From Lachnospiraceae bacterium (GTDB taxonomy: Bacteria > Bacillota > Clostridia > Lachnospirales > Lachnospiraceae), in assembly GCA_020860745.1 (NCBI GenBank), contig JAJBTR010000195.1, positions 1 to 8,087 of the forward strand: 8,087 bases of DNA, read 5' to 3'. Positions 1-7,956 of this stretch are shown piece after piece (the first letter of the stretch is position 1; each line of letters starts with the position of its first letter). The translations under genes and the position numbers were made by a program. The notes below the pieces were generated by a model. That model was not told the origin of the DNA, did no database searches, and worked only from the letters and a program-made list of their open reading frames with translations.

Positions 1-2
1 GA

Positions 3-3000
3 AAGATACAGGATATGATCAGCGGAACATTTGAATATGACCGTCCGTCTCTCTTCCTGGAGGAAGAGAAGCTGGACTTTGCTGTCGTTGAAAATGAGAC
101 ATACAGCGGCTCTTTTTCTCTGAAGAGTTCCACGGAGGAGCCGGTGCGCGGTATTGTGACCTGCGAACATCCGGCGATCTGCATCCTGACGCCGGAGTTT
201 GACGCTGCGGCGGCGGAGATCCGCTTTGACTTTTCCAGCGATCTGGCGACGGAGGGAGAGACGGAGGAGGGAACCTTTGTGGTTACGAGCAGCTCCGGAG
301 AATATCTTTTTCCGTTTTCCGCCCGCATCAGCCGCCATTATCCGGATTCGTCCATCGGCCGGATCAAGACGGTCAATGATTTTACGAATCTGTGTAAGCT
401 GAACTGGGAGGAGGCTCTGCGCATCTTTTCCTCCCGCTATTTTTGCAATATTTTCCATGAAAATTCCGAATATGAGACTCTTGTATACCGTGCGTTCACC
501 CGCAACCGCCATACTTCCCATGAGATGGAAGAGTTTCTGATTGCAGCAGGCAGAAAAAAGCGCAGTGTGATTTCTGTGGATAATCCTGAGCGCACCTATG
601 TGGTGCGGGACAGTGCCATCCATGCGGCTGTGGATGTGGAAAAGTCTGAGTGGGGTTATGTGAGCATCCGTATTTCCTGTGAAGAGCCTTTCCTGACTCT
701 CGGGAAAAAACATCTGCAGACATCTGATTTTACCGGGAAGCACGCCGAGTTTGATTTCAGGATTGACCCGGAGCGGATGCACGGCGGGAAGAATTACGCG
801 GTCATCACGCTGGAAAGCGGATTTCAGACAGAGCGGATGGTTCTCACCTGCATTTGCAAGGGCAGGCAGCCGGATCAGATGCGGCTTTCGTTTGTTTCGG
901 AGGACGACCTGGAGGGGCATTCCTATGCGTGGAAAAAGCGCCGCTGTTATTATCTTCTTGAAAAAAGCTTTTTTGCTTATAATCTTGGCACGAAGCCGGA
1001 GTCGGAATGGATTCCGGAGTCCATTCACATCATACAGCAGGCGGAGACGGCGGAGATCCAGGGCCGCTGGCTGAACCTGTTTCTCGCTTATTTCTACTGG
1101 AAAGCGAAGGATACAGACCGGATGACGGACCGCATGCTGTCAGTCCCGCGCAATACCAGGACAGCCCGGACGCCTCTGGGCGCGATGTATCTGTATCTTC
1201 AGACGCTGAATGACCCGCAGGAGAACCGGGAGGAGGCGTTTGCGCGGATTCGCGCGATCTACGCGAAGTACCGCAGCCACCCCATCCTGAACTGGGTGAT
1301 GCTGCAGATGGATGAATCTCTGCTGCGCAACCCGCAGCGCAGATATCAGTGGATCCGCCAGTACATGACAACTTACAGCGACAGCCCCATCTTTTATCTG
1401 GAGGTGGCAAAGGTGCTGCAGGCATATCCGGAGATTTTAAACAGCCAGGATGATTTTGATTTCCATCTCATCTGCTGGATGTCCAGGAAAAATCTGATCA
1501 ATCGGGAGCTTTCGGTTCGTATCCAGGGGATGACGCAGGGAAAGAGAAGCTTTCACCGCAATTATTTCCTTGCTCTCGGCAGGTGTTATAAGAAGTTTCA
1601 GGATGACAGTTTTGTCCGCACGATCTGTGTCTACCTGATCAATACCAGCCGGTATGGGGAGGCTTTTTTCCCCTGGTTTCAGCGGGGAGTGGAGCAGCAT
1701 CTGAAGATTGCCGGACTGTACGAGGCTTATATGCTGTCCTGGAGCCGTTCCATGGGTGAGCTGCCGCCGGAGATAGTGCGCTATTTTTCCATGAACAGCA
1801 CCCTGCCCGCACGCCGGAAAGCAATGCTGTTTGCCTATGTCGTCCGCAATAAAAACCGGCTGCAGAAGGACTGGCCCGCCTATATGGTCTTGGTAAAAAA
1901 TTTCGCGCTGAGCGAACTTTCCAAAGGACATATGAACGACGACCTGGCTGTGATTTATGAGGAACTTCGGCGCAGGATGCCGGTCGGCGAGTGGAACCAG
2001 ATCAAAAGGGACGCGGAGAACTGTTATAAAGTGACGGTTGGCGAAAGGAAAGTGTTCTCAGTGCAGGCAGCACAGGGGCGCAGGACCGTTGAGGAGCTTA
2101 CGGGTAAATGTGAGCAGGAATATGCCGGGAATGCACTGACAGCACAGAGAAACGCAGGTTCTGCAGAATCTGTGGAAAAATGGCGCGGCGAGGATGTCCG
2201 GACTGCACAGAACAGTTCCAATCTGACCATACGCCGCACACCTGTCTCCGGCGACCATGCATATATTTACCTGTATCATCGCCCTTACGTGATTCTCTAT
2301 GAGGGGGCGGACGGTCTGCTTTACGTATCCATAGACGGCAGCCGGGTAAGTAAGGCGCTTCCGGGGAACAGTCTGCTCGGCTCTGACCGGAACGGCATGG
2401 CAGAAGAGAAACCGGCGGAGGGGAATCATCTGTTGAGAAGCGATGGCGAGCGTCTGCAGCGGATGGAAGGTTCTATCGATGAGATGACAGATCTGCTGAT
2501 GGCCGCGAGGGACAGAGAATTTCCTGTGGTGGCGGCTGCACAGCAGCTGATGATCCGCATGCTTTTCACCGGGTATCTGGGAGAGCGGCATGAGGAGGTA
2601 TTTCAGATTTTACAGAATGATGCTGAGTCGGAGGAGTTGCTGCAGGCCTATGTAAGTACCCTCAGCCGCAGCTTTATGCTGAGCGATTATCCGCTGCCCG
2701 GAACAGTCTATCACTTCATCGGCGACCGGCTTATACAGAATAAGCGGATGAATGCCTGGTGTGTGACGGCTTTTACGCGGATGCATCTGCGGTATCGGGA
2801 GGAGAAATATGACGGTACGGCGGACCGGATCCTGAAGAAAAGCCTGATTCAGGGCGATTATTTTCCGTTTTATTCAGAACTGTCCGATGAGAAAAAACGC
2901 CGTTATCTGCTGATCGGTATCTGTGTCATCTCTTACCAGGAGAGAGAAAAGCAGACTTTTTATGTGGAGCTTCCCGATGGCACCAGGGAAGTCTGCCGGG

Positions 3001-3257
3001 AGGTTCTGCCGGGATGGTACACGTATCCCCTGTCTGTCCTGCCGGGGGAGGTCTGCGCGTACAGAATCGTAGATGTCAGCGGGCAGACCAGGGTCAGCGA
3101 GAGCATCCGCGGTGCGGAGGAAGACACAGCGGCTGCCGGGACCCGTTATGAAAAACTCGGGCAGATGGGCGATGTGCAGACAGACAGAAAAGCGCAGTAT
3201 GAATACACTATGATGAGCGATATGGTAAATGTGTTATTCACACCAATCAAGGAGTAA
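3..3257 (+). CDS. Large DUF5717-like protein of unknown function, 5' end probably cut by window edge
   Basis: I recognise this, from memory and without a search, as resembling the DUF5717 family of Lachnospiraceae; no function is known. No signal peptide or membrane segment is visible, so it is probably cytoplasmic. Counting from the ATG at 15: residues 1-105 look like an Ig-like beta sandwich, 115-180 helical, 185-282 a second beta domain, about 305-675 an all-helical repeat region rich in aromatic and basic residues (solenoid-like), 676-745 a polar low-complexity linker, 748-780 a beta segment rich in Tyr, 815-985 helical again, and 990-1080 a beta C-terminus. The ATG at 15 has no properly spaced Shine-Dalgarno (an AGGA lies only one base before it), and the frame is open to the left edge with plausible residues (K-I-Q-D), so the true start is probably a few codons outside the window. 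The stop lies three bases before the next gene, whose ribosome binding site it contains. A scaffold role is inference only. Confidence 0.75.
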   Translation, partial: KIQDMISGTFEYDRPSLFLEEEKLDFAVVENETYSGSFSLKSSTEEPVRGIVTCEHPAICILTPEFDAAAAEIRFDFSSDLATEGETEEGTFVVTSSSGEYLFPFSARISRHYPDSSIGRIKTVNDFTNLCKLNWEEALRIFSSRYFCNIFHENSEYETLVYRAFTRNRHTSHEMEEFLIAAGRKKRSVISVDNPERTYVVRDSAIHAAVDVEKSEWGYVSIRISCEEPFLTLGKKHLQTSDFTGKHAEFDFRIDPERMHGGKNYAVITLESGFQTERMVLTCICKGRQPDQMRLSFVSEDDLEGHSYAWKKRRCYYLLEKSFFAYNLGTKPESEWIPESIHIIQQAETAEIQGRWLNLFLAYFYWKAKDTDRMTDRMLSVPRNTRTARTPLGAMYLYLQTLNDPQENREEAFARIRAIYAKYRSHPILNWVMLQMDESLLRNPQRRYQWIRQYMTTYSDSPIFYLEVAKVLQAYPEILNSQDDFDFHLICWMSRKNLINRELSVRIQGMTQGKRSFHRNYFLALGRCYKKFQDDSFVRTICVYLINTSRYGEAFFPWFQRGVEQHLKIAGLYEAYMLSWSRSMGELPPEIVRYFSMNSTLPARRKAMLFAYVVRNKNRLQKDWPAYMVLVKNFALSELSKGHMNDDLAVIYEELRRRMPVGEWNQIKRDAENCYKVTVGERKVFSVQAAQGRRTVEELTGKCEQEYAGNALTAQRNAGSAESVEKWRGEDVRTAQNSSNLTIRRTPVSGDHAYIYLYHRPYVILYEGADGLLYVSIDGSRVSKALPGNSLLGSDRNGMAEEKPAEGNHLLRSDGERLQRMEGSIDEMTDLLMAARDREFPVVAAAQQLMIRMLFTGYLGERHEEVFQILQNDAESEELLQAYVSTLSRSFMLSDYPLPGTVYHFIGDRLIQNKRMNAWCVTAFTRMHLRYREEKYDGTADRILKKSLIQGDYFPFYSELSDEKKRRYLLIGICVISYQEREKQTFYVELPDGTREVCREVLPGWYTYPLSVLPGEVCAYRIVDVSGQTRVSESIRGAEEDTAAAGTRYEKLGQMGDVQTDRKAQYEYTMMSDMVNVLFTPIKE

Positions 3258-3260
3258 ACC

Positions 3261-4490
3261 GTGGCGGAGAAGAAGAAATTGTTTATCGGAATCGATCTGA
3301 ATCAGGAGCGGGCGATGGTCACACTCTATCATGAGGGGATTGCGGAGATGGAAACCGTATCCACAATACCGGGGCAGAACCATTATCAGATTCCGCTCGC
3401 TGTCTTTTGTACCGGTCAGGGCAATTATTTCTATGGAGATGAGGCCGTAAAGCGGCGGAACCGGGCGGACGGCACATATTTTGACGACCTGTATGCGCAG
3501 TCAGAGGATCCGGAACATGTCCCTCACCGGAATATGCTGGTGCAGTTTCTCCGGAGGCTTCTGAAGTTCCGGGAGCGCTTTGCCGACTGGGAGAATATGG
3601 ATTCTTACCTGGCCGTCGCGGTGCCGGAAATCACGGATGAGATCGTCGCCCTGTTTCGCTTTGTCCGTGAAGAACTGGAATTTTTGCCGGAACGGTTTCA
3701 GCTGATGGATTACACAGAGAGCTTTTTTGCCTATGTCTACCACCAGGATCCCGGCATCCGCCTGCATGACGTGGCATTGTTTGATTTCCGGAATGACAGA
3801 ATTGTCTGCGCGACGATCCACTCTGACGGATATGGGAAAATCAAGCGTGTTTCTTCCGATAAAAAGGAGTGGACTGTCCCGGATTACCTGCTTGCACAGG
3901 ACGAGGGAAAGGATGAGTTTTTCGCCAATGTGGTGCGCGAGACATTTGCAAAAAAAATCATCTCCGGCGTCTACCTGATCGGCGATGGGTTTGACGGCGC
4001 CTGGATGCAGGAATCGCTGCGGGTGATCGGTCCGAATAAGCGGGTGTTTAAGGGAAAAAACAGCTATACTATGGGCGCCTGTTACGCCGGTTACCGCAAC
4101 GTCGTCACCGATGGGTGGCAGTATTATTACGACGCGGCGTACAAGCTGCAGGGGGAGCTCTCCCTGAAAGCGATGCGCCGCGGGGAGCCCTGTTTCCTCC
4201 GGTTGACACAGCTGGGAGAGAACTGGTTCACCCCGACGGAGACATTTTACTTTCTCTACGACGGGGATCCGGTTATTGAGACACGGATTCGTGTTCGCCG
4301 GCAGATGAGCGCGAAAATCGAATCCTTTACGCTGGATTACCTGCCGGAGTGTCCGCCGGGAAGCATCCGCCTGGGCGTGCAGGCGGTGCCGGTGAGCGGA
4401 AACAGGGTTGTGCTGCGCGTGTGGGACGACGGCTTCGGGGAACTGTATGAGAGTACCGGAAAAGTGTGGGAATTTCCGTTGGAGCTGTGA
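3261..4490 (+). CDS. DUF5716-like protein with degenerate Hsp70/actin-like (ASKHA) fold
   Basis: The start is GTG at 3261, with AAGGAG at 3249-3254 six bases upstream, inside the end of the preceding gene; the two are surely co-translated. The order of motifs follows an Hsp70/actin-type ATPase: a first strand and turn 'FIGIDLNQERAMVTLY' (residues 8-23), 'GDEAVKRR' (59-66, like the Hsp70 GxxAk element), 'YLAVAVPE' (116-123) leading to a helix and 'MDYTESFFAYVY' (149-160), 'DVALFDFRNDRIV' (170-182) where phosphate-2 would be, 'VYLIGDGFDGAW' (237-248) where the adenosine motif would be, and 'MGACYAGY' (271-278). Asp12 and Asp170 are kept, but the glycine and threonine residues that hold ATP phosphates are mostly missing, so ATP hydrolysis is doubtful. 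Residues about 292-409 are beta-rich and end in a 'DDGFGELYESTGKVWEF' element. I assign it to DUF5716 from memory. A client- or partner-binding role with the upstream protein is inference. Confidence 0.75.
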   Translation: MAEKKKLFIGIDLNQERAMVTLYHEGIAEMETVSTIPGQNHYQIPLAVFCTGQGNYFYGDEAVKRRNRADGTYFDDLYAQSEDPEHVPHRNMLVQFLRRLLKFRERFADWENMDSYLAVAVPEITDEIVALFRFVREELEFLPERFQLMDYTESFFAYVYHQDPGIRLHDVALFDFRNDRIVCATIHSDGYGKIKRVSSDKKEWTVPDYLLAQDEGKDEFFANVVRETFAKKIISGVYLIGDGFDGAWMQESLRVIGPNKRVFKGKNSYTMGACYAGYRNVVTDGWQYYYDAAYKLQGELSLKAMRRGEPCFLRLTQLGENWFTPTETFYFLYDGDPVIETRIRVRRQMSAKIESFTLDYLPECPPGSIRLGVQAVPVSGNRVVLRVWDDGFGELYESTGKVWEFPLEL

Positions 4491-4511
4491 AGTGAGAGCA
4501 TGTGGCATGGT

Positions 4512-4540
4512 TTGACAGACGGATGTGTAGGATATATTCT
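4512..4540 (+). promoter_or_regulatory. Predicted sigma-A promoter of the TPR gene
   Basis: A perfect -35 TTGACA (4512-4517) is followed by an exact 17-base spacer and the -10 TATTCT (4535-4540, four of six consensus bases). Transcription would start near 4547, giving a leader of about 70 nt. It lies in the 127-base gap after the DUF5716-like gene, so the TPR gene can be expressed independently of the two genes upstream. The only gene it could serve is the one starting at 4618. Confidence 0.65.
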
Positions 4541-4548
4541 ACGCATCC
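4521..4548. promoter_or_regulatory. 28-bp near-perfect palindrome over the promoter spacer and -10, candidate operator
   Basis: The left arm GGATGTGTAG (4521-4530) is matched by the right arm CTACGCATCC (4539-4548), and the centre (ATATAT, 4532-4537) is itself palindromic. Twelve of the fourteen symmetric pairs match; the exceptions are 4526/4543 and 4531/4538. It starts four bases after the -35 and covers the whole -10. The predicted transcript starts near its right end, so RNA from this promoter would not contain the hairpin; a dimeric DNA-binding repressor is the simpler reading. In read-through RNA from upstream it could fold, but no T-run follows, so it is not a convincing terminator. 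The regulator is unknown. Confidence 0.5.
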
Positions 4549-4617
4549 TATGCAGAGATGACTGGCAAATTTATTCATACCGTTTGATAAGAGTGTAAAA
4601 AGGAGGCGTTTTGCGAT

Positions 4618-5421
4618 ATGCTCCGCTTAATAGAGAAAGAAAAAACAGAAAATCCATTCTATCATGAGAATATCGCTATCCATCTGTATTCCATGGAGGA
4701 ACTATGTTTTTTTATGGAGGAGAATACTTACCTGATTGATCCCTCCTGGGTGAATGAGGAGTTATTTGTCTGGCTGGAGACCGAACTGGGGGAAAAGAAA
4801 CTGGCGCAGGATCTCCGGGTAACGCTTCGTATGAAAAAAGATGTGTTTTCCTGCGCAGAGCAAATTTTTGCGGAGTCCGGATTTTACGCAGACCGCGATA
4901 TGGAGCGGATCCGCGCTACGCTGAACCGGATGCAGGGTCGGACCAGGATGGAGCGGCGCAAGATGAGCGGCGATCTTTTCCTGGATGCGGGAAAATACCG
5001 CCAGGCAGCGTATATTTATATGGAGCTTCTGGAGGAGGAATACGCCCTGCATATGACGGAGGAGCTCAGGGGCAACATTCTTCACAATCTCGGCGTGGTC
5101 TATGCGCGGCTTTTTCTTTTTCCGGAGGCGGCGGAGTTTTTTGCGCAGGCATATGCGCTGCAGAGGCGGCAGGAGAGCCGTGACGCGTATCTGTATGCCA
5201 TGAATTATATCGATGATTCCTGGCCGATGAAAGAACAGATCATGAATCTGAATTTTTCCGTGATGAAAGAGGCGCTGGAACACCTGTCAGAGACAGCGGA
5301 TCAGGAGGAATACTATGTGGAAAGAAAAGAAGTATCCAGGGCGGCCGCGGCATTTGACTGGAAATCCTCCCAGGCGGCGCTGATCGGAAGATGGCGGGAA
5401 GCGTACCGGAAGATGATGTAG
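4618..5421 (+). CDS. TPR-like repeat protein of unknown function
   Basis: A 267-residue soluble protein with no signal peptide or membrane segment. The ATG at 4618 is preceded by AGGAGG (4601-4606), an 11-base gap that is rather long but without a better in-frame start. Residues 12-65 form an alpha-helical, acidic and aromatic N-terminal region ('FYHENIAIHLYSMEELCFF'). Residues about 114-140 ('KMSGDLFLDAGKYRQAAYIY') and 151-184 ('NILHNLGVVYARL' then 'PEAAEFFAQAYAL') fit two tetratricopeptide repeats: Leu, Gly, Tyr and Ala fall at the usual positions in the second. Residues 205-265 are predicted helical, rich in Glu, Lys and Ala. TPR proteins normally act as protein-binding adaptors; the partner here is not known. 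It sits just after the DUF5717/DUF5716-like pair, and I have the impression from memory that similar proteins neighbour that pair elsewhere. It has its own promoter and possible operator. No clear terminator follows before rplU. Confidence 0.75.
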   Translation: MLRLIEKEKTENPFYHENIAIHLYSMEELCFFMEENTYLIDPSWVNEELFVWLETELGEKKLAQDLRVTLRMKKDVFSCAEQIFAESGFYADRDMERIRATLNRMQGRTRMERRKMSGDLFLDAGKYRQAAYIYMELLEEEYALHMTEELRGNILHNLGVVYARLFLFPEAAEFFAQAYALQRRQESRDAYLYAMNYIDDSWPMKEQIMNLNFSVMKEALEHLSETADQEEYYVERKEVSRAAAAFDWKSSQAALIGRWREAYRKMM

Positions 5422-5479
5422 CAGAAAAGAACTGTGAAAGAATGAATCTTCACATTTACCTTGTCTGTAAAAAAGGATA

Positions 5480-5508
5480 TTGACAAGCAGATTTGCCTGT
5501 GGTAGGAT
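5480..5508 (+). promoter_or_regulatory. Predicted sigma-A promoter of rplU-prp-rpmA
   Basis: A perfect -35 TTGACA (5480-5485), a 17-base spacer, and the -10 TAGGAT (5503-5508) preceded by TGG (5500-5502), which makes an extended -10. Transcription would start near 5515, so the RNA begins almost exactly at the structured leader described next. A strong promoter is expected for a ribosomal protein operon. Confidence 0.75.
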
Positions 5509-5514
5509 ACTAAA

Positions 5515-5591
5515 GATGCCGCACAGTGAGGTAGAAGTCTGCGCTTTTTGCAGCACCGCAACTGGCGAGTAATGATAATAGGAGGTGCCAT
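5515..5591 (+). promoter_or_regulatory. Structured 5' leader of rplU, probable L21 autoregulatory leader
   Basis: The roughly 77-nt leader can form a two-part stem: CAGU (5524-5527) pairs with ACUG (5561-5564) and GGU (5530-5532) with ACC (5555-5557). Inside it is a small hairpin, CUGC (5539-5542) with GCAG (5550-5553), loop GCUUUUU. GCACC (5553-5557) is also exactly complementary to GGUGC (5584-5588), which overlaps the Shine-Dalgarno AGGAGG (5580-5585). The two pairings exclude each other, which would let the ribosome binding site be opened or closed. Firmicutes rplU operons are known to carry an L21 leader element (an Rfam family). Position and gene match that; I have not matched the consensus itself. 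Confidence 0.6.
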
Positions 5592-5900
5592 ATGTACGCA
5601 ATTATAGCAACAGGTGGTAAGCAGTACAAAGTATCCGAGGGCGATATCATTACCATTGAGAAGCTTGGTAAGGAAGCTGGTGAGACAGTTACTTTTAATC
5701 AGGTTTTAGCTGTCAGCGATGAGACGTTCCAGGCGGGAACACCCACTGTCGAGGGCGCTACCGTGGATGCAACTGTCGTCGCGAACGGCCGTGCGAAGAA
5801 AGTAATCGTTTACAAGTATAAGAGAAAAACCGGTTACCACAAGAAGAACGGACACAGACAGTCTTATACCAAAGTTAAGATCGACAAGATCAACGCTTAA
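5592..5900 (+). CDS. rplU: Large ribosomal subunit protein L21 (bL21)
   Basis: A 102-residue protein of normal length that binds 23S rRNA in the large subunit. The N-terminus '[18 protein letters not shown]' and the C-terminal block '[16 protein letters not shown]' (about 75-90) followed by 'YTKVKIDKI' are family hallmarks; the basic C-terminal block contacts rRNA. The ATG at 5592 has a strong AGGAGG six bases upstream. It is first in a three-gene operon with prp and rpmA, and it is the probable effector of the leader just before it. The next gene starts two bases after its stop. Confidence 0.98.
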   Translation: MYAIIATGGKQYKVSEGDIITIEKLGKEAGETVTFNQVLAVSDETFQAGTPTVEGATVDATVVANGRAKKVIVYKYKRKTGYHKKNGHRQSYTKVKIDKINA

Positions 5901-5902
5901 TT

Positions 5903-6226
5903 ATGGTAAGGATTACATTTTTCCAGAATCAGGAGCAGCACCTGACCGGATTTGACTGTCAGGGTCATGCGGAATACGCGGATGAGAATGATATCGTCTG
6001 CGCCGCGGTATCCGCACTCGTCATCACATGCATCAATTCCATCGAGACGCTCACGGAGGACAGGTTCTCCTGCGAGAGCGCTCAGGAGGACGGCAGGATT
6101 GTCTTCCGGATGCAGGGGGACAGCGGGAGCGGTTCACAGCTTCTGCTTCGATCGCTGGCACTGGGACTGGAGGAAATGGAAGGTAACTACGGAGAGTTTA
6201 TTGATTTGATCTTTGAGGAGGTGTAG
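5903..6226 (+). CDS. prp: Ribosomal-processing cysteine protease Prp (YsxB family)
   Basis: A 107-residue protein of the Prp/YsxB family, encoded between L21 and L27 in Firmicutes and some relatives. Prp removes the short N-terminal extension of L27 before or during ribosome assembly, a step shown to be essential in Staphylococcus aureus. The catalytic pair is visible: His22 in 'GHAEYA' (21-26) and Cys33 in 'NDIVCAAVSAL' (29-39). Length and motif spacing are normal. The ATG at 5903 is two bases after the rplU stop, and I see no Shine-Dalgarno before it, so translation probably relies on ribosomes finishing rplU. Its last codons (GAG GAG GTG TAG) double as the ribosome binding site of rpmA. 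The substrate, an extended L27, is encoded directly downstream. Confidence 0.96.
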   Translation: MVRITFFQNQEQHLTGFDCQGHAEYADENDIVCAAVSALVITCINSIETLTEDRFSCESAQEDGRIVFRMQGDSGSGSQLLLRSLALGLEEMEGNYGEFIDLIFEEV

Positions 6227-6229
6227 GAC

Positions 6230-6256
6230 ATGATGAATATGGATCTTCAGTTTTTT
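6230..6256 (+). other. Region encoding the L27 pre-sequence removed by Prp
   Basis: Nine codons encode MMNMDLQFF. The LQFF end immediately before Ala-His-Lys-Lys-Gly matches the Prp site of S. aureus L27, where cleavage falls after the second Phe. The protease gene is immediately upstream, so enzyme and substrate are co-transcribed. This is assigned from motif identity and known biology of the family. Confidence 0.88.
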
Positions 6257-6520
6257 GCTCATAAAAAAGGTATGGGTTCTTCAAAGAACGGCCGTGATTC
6301 CCATTCCAAGAGACTGGGAGCGAAGAGAGCAGACGGGCAGTTTGTGAAGGCTGGCAATATTTTATACAGACAGCGCGGCACAAAGATTCACCCGGGTACG
6401 AACGTAGGAAGAGGCAAGGACGACACACTGTATTCTCTGGTGGACGGTGTGCTGCGGTTCGAGAGAAAAGGAAGAGATAAGAAAGTCGCTTCCGTTTATC
6501 CGGTTGCTTCCAACGAATAA
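6230..6520 (+). CDS. rpmA: Large ribosomal subunit protein L27 (bL27), precursor with cleavable N-terminus
   Basis: A 96-residue L27 precursor. '[21 protein letters not shown]' (from residue 10) and '[15 protein letters not shown]' (about 43-57) are diagnostic. Mature L27 reaches its N-terminal tail toward the peptidyl transferase centre, so the extension has to be removed. Residues 1-9 (MMNMDLQFF) are the Firmicutes-type pre-sequence, cut by Prp between Phe9 and Ala10. Two ATGs stand side by side (6230 and 6233). AGGAGG at 6216-6221, inside prp, is eight bases from the first and eleven from the second, so I take the first; the mature protein is the same either way. A clear intrinsic terminator follows ten bases after the stop. 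Confidence 0.98.
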   Translation: MMNMDLQFFAHKKGMGSSKNGRDSHSKRLGAKRADGQFVKAGNILYRQRGTKIHPGTNVGRGKDDTLYSLVDGVLRFERKGRDKKVASVYPVASNE

Positions 6521-6530
6521 TTGACTTTGA

Positions 6531-7937
<1,407 letters not shown>

Positions 7938-7956
7938 AAAGGTATGTTGTGCGTGG

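Noticed and set aside
1030..1931. Minus-strand open frames (131 and 164 codons) opposite the first gene
   Set aside because: Biased shadow composition, no recognisable motifs, and complete overlap with a long coherent coding frame on the + strand.
4457..4478. Inverted repeat CGGAAA/TTTCCG near the end of the DUF5716-like gene
   Set aside because: Six bases inside coding sequence with a ten-base loop and no T-run; readily explained by chance and codon use.
3501..4508. 335-codon open frame on the minus strand opposite the DUF5716-like gene
   Set aside because: It lies wholly opposite a well-supported gene, its protein is rich in His, Arg and Pro as shadow frames are, and it has no convincing domain or ribosome binding site.
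5434..5453. Hairpin GTGAA/TTCAC after the TPR gene as a terminator
   Set aside because: Only five AT-rich pairs with a ten-base loop and no proper T-run after it; too weak to call.
4527..5509. Shared 8-mer GTAGGATA at the TPR-gene promoter (4527-4534) and the rplU promoter (5502-5509)
   Set aside because: It falls at different places relative to the -35 in the two promoters, and the rplU copy has no palindromic partner, so a shared regulator site is not supported.
5539..5553. CTGC-loop-GCAG hairpin with T-run in the rplU leader as a transcription attenuator
   Set aside because: The five T residues are in the loop, not after the stem, so it is not a terminator; better read as an inner hairpin of the leader fold.
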